Shown piece after piece: positions 28,403 through 33,473 of a DNA stretch of 33,473 nucleotides; the first letter of the stretch is position 1, and the number at the start of each line of letters is the position of its first letter. A program made the position numbers and the translations under genes. A model generated the notes under the pieces. It saw only the letters and a list, made by a program, of their open reading frames with translations, ran no database searches and had not been told where the DNA came from. The DNA comes from an uncultured Thiotrichales bacterium (lineage in GTDB: Bacteria > Pseudomonadota > Gammaproteobacteria > CAIRSR01). Location of the stretch: assembly GCA_903881315.1 (NCBI GenBank), contig CAIRSR010000091.1:1-33473 (forward strand). Direction: 5' to 3'.

Positions 28403-28867
28403 ATGCGCTATCTGATGCTACCCGTATTCGTGATCACGTTGGCCTTTGGTTCATGGCCCTACGTGCATCTTCTGCGCCTGGATCGCGCACTGATCCAGGA
28501 TGATCGCGTCGCCCTCACTGCTTTGCTGGATCTTGCGGCAATCCGCGCCGAACGCAAGCGCATCTTGGAATTACAGACGGCGGACGCACACAACCCGGTA
28601 AGCCACGCCCTGCACCAACTAGCCGCAGTCCTCCCCGGCAACGACACAGAGAGCACCGTGACCCTAAGCTGGGCGCGAGAGGTGTTGCGTCCGGTTCCGG
28701 CACAACCCAATGAGAACTACCCCTCGATCCTGCACTATTCAACCTTTGCCTTTTTCGAGGACTTTCAACACTTTCTCGTGCGCGAACGCAATCTTGGGGA
28801 GCACCCCATCCACATCCGCTGGACCCTCCAAGACTGGGTGTGGCGGGTAACGGCGATTTACGACTAA
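28403..28867 (+). CDS. DUF2939-like membrane-anchored protein of unknown function
   Basis: The protein has 154 residues. The first 20 or so (MRYLMLPVFVITLAFGSWPY) form a signal anchor, putting the rest in the periplasm. The following VHLLRLDRALIQDDRVALTALLDLAAIRAERKR matches the pattern of DUF2939 proteins (a YxALYRLxxALxxxDxxALxxLVDFxALR-like segment), which have no known function. GGAGA lies 5 bases before ATG 28403; ATG 28379 opens the frame earlier but has no such signal. It is transcribed away from ygiF and converges on the phosphoribulokinase homologue, with only 6 bases between the stop codons. Confidence 0.75.
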   Translation: MRYLMLPVFVITLAFGSWPYVHLLRLDRALIQDDRVALTALLDLAAIRAERKRILELQTADAHNPVSHALHQLAAVLPGNDTESTVTLSWAREVLRPVPAQPNENYPSILHYSTFAFFEDFQHFLVRERNLGEHPIHIRWTLQDWVWRVTAIYD

Positions 28868-28873
28868 GGCCGC

Positions 28874-29827
28874 CTACCGCTCCCGCTTGCGCTCCACCAA
28901 CTCTTGGATGCGGGGCGCACAGATGATCTCCAGCGCCTGCCGGAGGGCATCACCCGGGATCACGATGGTGTTGAGTCGAGACATAAACGAGTTGTGGATA
29001 CGGGAGAGCAGGTTCGGGAAATCGAACCGCTTTGGCTCCCGGAAGCGCACCACGATGACACTCTCGTTTGGCGTCGGCACATCCGAGGCGCTAAAGGGGT
29101 TCGAGGTATCCACCGTAGGAACCCGCTGGAAATTGATGTCGGTAAGGGAAAACTGCGGCACAATGTAGCGCAGATAATCCGGCATGTGGCGCAGAATGGC
29201 GGCCACTACCGCTTCCTCGCTAGCACCTTTGAACCTTACGTCGTTATGGATCTTTTGGATCCATTCTAGGTTGACGATTGGCACCACCCCGATCAGGAGA
29301 TCCACCCAGCGCGCCACGTCTACCCCGGCATCCGCCCGCGATTCTAGATTCATGCGCTCGCGGATAACCCGTGGGTTGTGCGACGGCCCCATTGAGCGCC
29401 GACTCCAAGAGGCCTCGATACAGCCACCATGCAGGCCCTCGTAGAATAATAGATCCGACTCAAGCGGGATCTCGCGCCAGGGGCTAAAGGTTCCCCGAGG
29501 GGCCTGCAGACGTTTTGCCATCTCGTCATCCTGCAGGTAATCCCGCACGAGACCGGTACCCGTGCGCGAGTATTCCCGGAACAGTCCCTCGAGACGATCG
29601 AAGAGGTTCGCTTCGGGGCCAAAGTGACTGATAGGCTGCCCAGTTACCCGGGACTCTGCACTTTTTTGTCTCATCGTAACGCGGTCATAACGACGGAAGG
29701 CGTTGCCCTCCACGTAGACCGCATTGATCCCGACTCGCCGAAAGATCTCTTGGAACGCGCACTTAACCGTTGTAGTACCCGCTCCGGAGGAACCGGTCAC
29801 CGCGACAATGGGATGTTTAATTGACAT
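28874..29827 (-). CDS. prk: Divergent phosphoribulokinase homologue
   Basis: Class I (proteobacterial) phosphoribulokinase phosphorylates ribulose-5-phosphate to ribulose-1,5-bisphosphate for Rubisco. The protein has 317 residues against about 290 in the family. Family features are the P-loop VTGSSGAGTTTV (residues 10-21), SHFGPEANLF, LLFYEGLHG (Glu130), VVPIVNLEWIQKIHND, DINFQRVPTVDTSNPF and SFMSRLNTIVIPG. Two active-site positions differ. The usual EGDAFHR is EGNAFRR here, so residue 42 is Asn instead of the catalytic Asp, and 45 is Arg instead of the His that contacts the sugar phosphate. About 28 extra residues rich in Arg and Ser (roughly 139-168) sit before VDLLIGVVP. GAGG lies 7 bases before the ATG. 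It may be a paralogue with altered or lost kinase activity. Confidence 0.9.
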   Translation of the reverse strand: MSIKHPIVAVTGSSGAGTTTVKCAFQEIFRRVGINAVYVEGNAFRRYDRVTMRQKSAESRVTGQPISHFGPEANLFDRLEGLFREYSRTGTGLVRDYLQDDEMAKRLQAPRGTFSPWREIPLESDLLFYEGLHGGCIEASWSRRSMGPSHNPRVIRERMNLESRADAGVDVARWVDLLIGVVPIVNLEWIQKIHNDVRFKGASEEAVVAAILRHMPDYLRYIVPQFSLTDINFQRVPTVDTSNPFSASDVPTPNESVIVVRFREPKRFDFPNLLSRIHNSFMSRLNTIVIPGDALRQALEIICAPRIQELVERKRER

Positions 29828-29953
29828 GCAGAGAGCCTCATGGTATGGGGGTGATGATTTTGTTCCTATCCCTACTCACCCTTCGGACGGACAGTGTACA
29901 TTGTGCGGCACTTTGAATTTGCGACTCAAGACACACCCTCACATATTGCCACG

Positions 29954-31537
29954 ATGAAAACTTCTCCACTACCTCCCGCCCTATACCGCGCCGCCCAAGT
30001 TCGTGAACTTGACCGCCGCGCCATCCAGGAATTCTGGATCCCGAGCGCGACACTCATGGCCCGCGCCGGCAAGGCCGCGTTCCAAGCACTGCGCCACCAT
30101 TGGCCAAAGGCCTCGCGGCTGACAGTCGTCTCAGGACTCGGTAACAACGCCGGGGATGGCTATGTCGTGGCGCGTCTAGCGCTAGAGGCTGGCCTTACGG
30201 TGCGGGTCTTTCAGGTCGGGGACGCCTCGCGCCTACAAGGGGACGCGCTGGACGCCTATAACGCCCTGTTGGCAACCGGACTTAGTCCAGCACCATTTAC
30301 CATGGGTTGCTTAGACGACGGGGGGGATGACGTCGTTGTCGATGCGCTACTCGGCACCGGACTGCGCGGCGAGGTACGCGCCCCCTTCCGCGACGCAATA
30401 GTCGCTGTCAACCACCACGACGTACCCACACTCGCGTTGGACATGCCGTCGGGCCTCTGTGCCGACACCGGCAACGTACTTGGCGTGGCGATTCGCGCTG
30501 CCGTAACCGTGACCTTCGTTGGCCACAAGCTCGGACTCTTCACTGGTGAAGGGCTCGAATACACAGGCCAGGTAGAATTCGCTGATCTTGAGATCCCGCC
30601 AGAGGTCTACCTCCCAATCACGCCGGTTGCCCGGTGTCTCGGGTTAGAGAACCTGCCACAGTGGCTGCCGCGCCGACCCCGAACGGCCCACAAGGGTCAT
30701 TTTGGTCATGTCGTCGTCATCGGCGGGGCCCCCGGCTATGCGGGTGCTGTACGTCTCGCGGCAGAGGCGGCAGCGCGGGTTGGGGCGGGGCTGGTGAGCC
30801 TCGCGACCCACCCAAGCCACGCCGCCCACCTTGCCGCTACGCGCCCCGAGATAATGGTTCACGCAGTTACAAACCGCGACGACCTCGCCGCTTTGCTCGC
30901 ACGCGCAACAGTAGTCGTCTTGGGCCCGGGGCTCTCGCGTGACGCATGGGCACTGCCCCTGTGGGAAGCCGCCCTCGCCGCACGGCTACCAACAGTAGTC
31001 GATGCGGACGCCCTGAACCTGTTGGCCGAACAAAACGGGGAGAGGCAGGACGCCGCCAATCACTGCATCTTCACGCCCCATCCGGGCGAGGCAGCACGGT
31101 TGCTCCGCTGTTCGTCCGCCGAAATTCAGGCGGATCGCCACGCCGCCCTCGCCGCTTTGATCAAACAATATGGTGGAACATGGGTGCTGAAGGGCGCCGG
31201 AACCCTAGTCGGCTCTGCTGGCGCAATCACAGGGCTATGCCCTATCGCCAATCCAGGTATGGCGAGCGGCGGCATGGGCGACGTGTTGGCCGGATTGCTC
31301 GGGGGATTGCTGGCACAAGGGGTGCCTGCCCTAGAGGCAGCAGGCCTAGGCGTCTGTCTCCACGCCGAAGCGGCGCTCCGTGCGGCTCTCGCCGGAGAAC
31401 GGGGGATGCTCGCAAGCGACCTGATGCCGCACCTCCGCGCCCTTGTCAACCCCGCACCGGACGCCGCTCCATTGCTGCGTAAAAACAAGAAAGACAAGAA
31501 AGCCAAACCACGCAAAGAAGGATGGCTCACCCTATGA
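29954..31537 (+). CDS. nnr: Bifunctional NAD(P)HX epimerase / ADP-dependent NAD(P)HX dehydratase
   Basis: Nnr repairs hydrated NADH and NADPH. The N-terminal YjeF_N/NnrE epimerase (about 8-215) has LYRAAQVRELDRRAI, SGLGNNAGDGYVVAR and DALLGTGLRG. The C-terminal NnrD dehydratase of the ribokinase-like fold (about 220-500) has KGHFGHVVVIGGAPGYAGA, VVLGPGLSRD, VVDADALNLLA, FTPHPGEAARLL, WVLKGAGTLVG and NPGMASGGMGDVLAGLLGG. ATG 29954 gives the normal distance to LYRAAQV; a GTG at 29894 would add 20 unrelated residues. The last 25 residues are unusually Lys-rich (RKNKKDKKAKPRKEG) and follow a Pro/Ala linker. The stop overlaps the wecB start as ATGA. Confidence 0.95.
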   Translation: MKTSPLPPALYRAAQVRELDRRAIQEFWIPSATLMARAGKAAFQALRHHWPKASRLTVVSGLGNNAGDGYVVARLALEAGLTVRVFQVGDASRLQGDALDAYNALLATGLSPAPFTMGCLDDGGDDVVVDALLGTGLRGEVRAPFRDAIVAVNHHDVPTLALDMPSGLCADTGNVLGVAIRAAVTVTFVGHKLGLFTGEGLEYTGQVEFADLEIPPEVYLPITPVARCLGLENLPQWLPRRPRTAHKGHFGHVVVIGGAPGYAGAVRLAAEAAARVGAGLVSLATHPSHAAHLAATRPEIMVHAVTNRDDLAALLARATVVVLGPGLSRDAWALPLWEAALAARLPTVVDADALNLLAEQNGERQDAANHCIFTPHPGEAARLLRCSSAEIQADRHAALAALIKQYGGTWVLKGAGTLVGSAGAITGLCPIANPGMASGGMGDVLAGLLGGLLAQGVPALEAAGLGVCLHAEAALRAALAGERGMLASDLMPHLRALVNPAPDAAPLLRKNKKDKKAKPRKEGWLTL

Positions 31538-32676
31538 CGGTTGTGCAGAAGCGGGTCATGACCATCTTCGGCACCCGCCCCGAAGCGATCAAGATGGCCC
31601 CGGTGATAACCAGCCTCCAAGCGCACCCGTCGTTGGAGTGCCAGGTGTGCATCACCGCCCAACACCGCGAGATGCTGGATCAGGTGTTGTCGATGTTCGC
31701 CATCCAACCCCACGTCGATCTCGGCCTGATGCGGCCAGGTCAGAGTCTTGCCGACCTCACGACGGCGGTCATTGGCGGCGTGGATCGGGTGCTCGCCGAG
31801 TTTCGTCCCGATCTGGTGCTGGTACACGGGGACACGACGACAAGCTTTGCCGCCACCTTAGCCGCCTTCTACCGCCAGATTCCGGTGGGTCATGTAGAGG
31901 CCGGGTTACGCACCCATGACTTCCGCGCCCCCTGGCCCGAAGAGATGAACCGCCGCGCCGTGGATATGCTAGCCACACTCTATTTTGCACCCACCCCCCG
32001 CGCCGCCGATAACCTCTTACGCGAAGGGGTGGCCGCAGCAGCCATTAGCGTTACCGGCAACACCGTCATCGACGCGCTGCTCACCGTGCTCGACTCGCTC
32101 CGCGCTGCTCCGACCATGCGTCATGCACTCGAACAGCGCTTTGGCTTTCTCAGCACCAATCGGCGCATCATCCTCGTCACCAGCCACCGTCGAGAAAATT
32201 TTGGGGAAGGTCTGGCCGGTATCTGCCGTGCCCTGCTACGGCTCGCCGATCGCGGCGATATAGAGATCGCCTACCTGCTCCACATGAACCCGCTGGTGCG
32301 CGAACCAGTCAAGCGCCTACTGGGGGGACACCCCCGCATCCACCTCATCGAGCCACTAGAATACCAACCCTTTGTCTATCTTATGGATCGCTCGACACTG
32401 GTGCTCACCGATTCCGGCGGCATCCAAGAGGAAGCGCCCTCGCTCGGTAAACCAGTCCTGGTGATGCGGGATAAAACCGAGCGACCCGAAGCCGTAGACG
32501 CCGGCACAGTTCGGCTAGTCGGTGCCCACGACGCTGAGCGCATCGTGCAAGAGGTTGCATCGCTGTTGGATGACAAGGATGCCTATGCGCGCATGGCAAA
32601 GGCCCACAACCCCTACGGCGATGGCCGCGCCGCCAGTAGAATCTTGGAGCGGATCCTGCACCACTTTTCTCTGTAG
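31534..32676 (+). CDS. wecB: UDP-N-acetylglucosamine 2-epimerase (non-hydrolysing)
   Basis: The enzyme interconverts UDP-GlcNAc and UDP-ManNAc, feeding ManNAc-derived sugars into surface polysaccharide. Family motifs are MTIFGTRPEAIKMAPV, ITAQHREMLDQVL, LVHGDTTTSFA, GHVEAGLRTHDF, PWPEEMNRR, ILVTSHRRENFG and the uridine-binding block TDSGGIQEEAPSLGKPVLVMRDKTERPEA. Length is 380 residues, standard. ATG 31534 overlaps the nnr stop as ATGA and has AAGGA about 11 bases upstream. ATG 31522 lies directly on that ribosome site, so it is less likely. No other polysaccharide gene is in the window, so the polymer served is unknown. Confidence 0.94.
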   Translation: MTVVQKRVMTIFGTRPEAIKMAPVITSLQAHPSLECQVCITAQHREMLDQVLSMFAIQPHVDLGLMRPGQSLADLTTAVIGGVDRVLAEFRPDLVLVHGDTTTSFAATLAAFYRQIPVGHVEAGLRTHDFRAPWPEEMNRRAVDMLATLYFAPTPRAADNLLREGVAAAAISVTGNTVIDALLTVLDSLRAAPTMRHALEQRFGFLSTNRRIILVTSHRRENFGEGLAGICRALLRLADRGDIEIAYLLHMNPLVREPVKRLLGGHPRIHLIEPLEYQPFVYLMDRSTLVLTDSGGIQEEAPSLGKPVLVMRDKTERPEAVDAGTVRLVGAHDAERIVQEVASLLDDKDAYARMAKAHNPYGDGRAASRILERILHHFSL

Positions 32677-33180
32677 TGCGATAGCGAGAGAGCGGGCGGC
32701 ACTGCTACGAACGATGTCTGCCGCCTGCCGCAGTCCATCGGCGATCCTGTAAGTCTCGCATGGGTTGGTACGCACACAAGCACCCCACAGATGTGACCAT
32801 ACCCCCACATGGCAATGCTTACCTGCACGGAGCCGACGAAGACGGTTGCCGAGGGGATGAGGCGTAAGGGGAAGCCACCCACAGGCAGTGTTTTGCGGAG
32901 GGACGCGCACGGAGCCATCGAAGGTTGGGGCAAGAGGTTATTCTGACCTTTTGGTGCCCCCTGCGGATATTCTCCTGTCACGATCACTTCATACCGCCCC
33001 CGCGCTTTACCATTATTGTTGGGGTGATAGAAATGTCGTATACAGCAGGATTATGTAAAGCTGAGGAGAGTTTTGTTTTCCTGGAACCAGTTTGGCCATC
33101 CTCTACGAGGAGCGCTTCACAAAAAGCCGCTCCTGAGATAAGGTATAACCTTTCCACAAAAACATCTCAAACACAAAAAT
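32677..33180. other. Gene-poor stretch after wecB, possibly an intergenic repeat module
   Basis: No convincing gene, ribosome site or terminator was found. Two overlapping minus-strand frames run through 32515-32987, but both continue into wecB antisense and lack a start signal. The part 32740-32990 has uniform composition and no codon bias I trust; such conserved non-genic blocks are often multicopy intergenic repeats. Composition turns AT-rich from about 33000 to 33180. Confidence 0.3.
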
Positions 33181-33241
33181 TCTGACACCCCCCGCGCCAT
33201 TCCTCGACGAAGGAGCACAAGGAGCGGAGCGAGTGCGACGA

Positions 33242-33311
33242 CCCCGCGTAACCGTAGGGGCAGGGCGTTTTGTCGGAGTCCGCAGCCTTATCGCGGGCGG
33301 AGACAAAATGC
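33242..33311. repeat. Structured hairpin element next to the insertion sequence
   Basis: GCGTTTTGTCGGAGTCCGC (33265-33283) and GCGGGCGGAGACAAAATGC (33293-33311) can fold on each other. An outer 10-bp stem includes one G-T pair, then comes a 5x5 internal loop, then a 4-bp CCGC/GCGG stem closing on a 9-nt loop. A CCCC/GGGG pair around GCGTAACCGTA precedes it. It ends 21 bases before the likely IS terminus. It resembles a small mobile or REP-like element; copy number cannot be judged from one window. Confidence 0.5.
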
Positions 33312-33332
33312 AAGGCATCCCGGCACGGCGTC

Positions 33333-33473
33333 CAGGGCAGCCTCATGAGAGAGCGAGGACGCGCTGAAGTGTGACATTGTCCCAGCCGACCTTTTTTCTC
33401 AACATATTGATGGATTCACGGGGACGCTGGGCGAGCCGGAGGAGATTGAGTGCGACATGACGCACGACGGCAA
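33333..33473 (-). mobile_element. End of an ISAs1-like insertion sequence (rest outside window)
   Basis: The probable terminus starts with CAGGGCAG at 33333 on the plus strand; CAGGG-type ends are usual in the ISAs1 family. The transposase stop codon lies 10 bases inside this end. The other terminus and any target duplication are beyond the right edge, so the boundary is provisional. Confidence 0.5.
33343..33471 (-). CDS. ISAs1-family transposase, C-terminal fragment (cut by window edge)
   Basis: The last 42 codons of a minus-strand frame enter from the right edge and end at TGA (33345-33343). They read AVVRHVALNLLRLAQRP, then INMLRKKVGWDNVTLQRVLALS. The pattern of Arg-His-x-Ala-Leu-Asn-Leu-Leu-Arg, followed by a Lys/Arg-rich turn and a Leu-rich end, is the usual C-terminus of ISAs1/H-repeat transposases with the IS4-like DDE fold. 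The catalytic residues lie outside the window, so whether it is intact cannot be said. Confidence 0.7.
   Translation of the reverse strand, partial: AVVRHVALNLLRLAQRPRESINMLRKKVGWDNVTLQRVLALS

Noticed and set aside
32515-32987. Two overlapping minus-strand frames (131 and 124 codons) after wecB
   Set aside because: Both run into wecB antisense, lack ribosome sites and have no recognisable domain; kept only as a possible intergenic repeat.

Overview
The window looks like chromosome of a sulfur-oxidising, CO2-fixing gammaproteobacterium, most likely Chromatiales or Thiotrichales. The gammaproteobacterial signs are a dusB-fis-purH block, lpxH, a PepN-type aminopeptidase and a YgiF-type CYTH-CHAD protein. 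The lifestyle signs are a secreted Gly/Asn/aromatic-rich protein that looks like a sulfur globule envelope protein, a five-gene Calvin-Benson/glycolysis cluster (tkt-gap-pgk-pyk-fba), and a phosphoribulokinase-family gene. I cannot name the genus from the sequence alone.

Layout. (1) 1-9449: the 3' part of a giant PilY1-type pilus-tip adhesin, open at the left edge. It has about 17 Ig-like repeats, 7 InlB-B-like repeats, an L-type-lectin-like domain and a C-terminal PilY1 propeller. The major-pilin-like gene pilE follows and overlaps it, then an unrecognised helical protein. (2) 11104-14716: dusB-fis-purH-lpxH, a tightly packed housekeeping run (tRNA dihydrouridine, nucleoid protein, purines, lipid A). 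(3) 14862-15377, minus: the putative sulfur globule protein gene, convergent with lpxH. (4) 15594-22607, minus: tkt-gap-pgk-pyk-fba, which supplies the reductive pentose phosphate cycle and lower glycolysis. (5) 22608-24072: an AT-richer stretch with a doubtful small ORF and an orphan PD-(D/E)XK nuclease-like gene, probably acquired. (6) 24073-28298, minus: the translationally coupled pair ygiF-like then pepN. (7) 28403-28867: a DUF2939-like membrane-anchored protein, convergent with a divergent phosphoribulokinase homologue (28874-29827, minus). (8) 29954-32676: nnr (NAD(P)HX repair) overlapping wecB (UDP-GlcNAc 2-epimerase). (9) 32677-33473: a gene-poor end with a structured, repeat-like stretch and the 3' tip of an ISAs1-like transposase running off the right edge.

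Sulfur oxidation would supply the energy and reductant, and the cluster in (4) supplies most of the carbon interconversions around Rubisco. Rubisco itself is not in the window. The type IV pilus adhesin system would serve attachment or twitching.

The points that most deserve a second look are: the phosphoribulokinase homologue, which has Asn where the catalytic Asp42 is expected, Arg where His45 is expected, and an insertion before the conserved VDLLIGVVP block; the mosaic PilY1 adhesin with a lectin; the sulfur globule gene with 12-nt in-frame repeats and a long inverted repeat between it and fba; the orphan PD-(D/E)XK gene; and the hairpin-rich element beside the insertion sequence at the right end.
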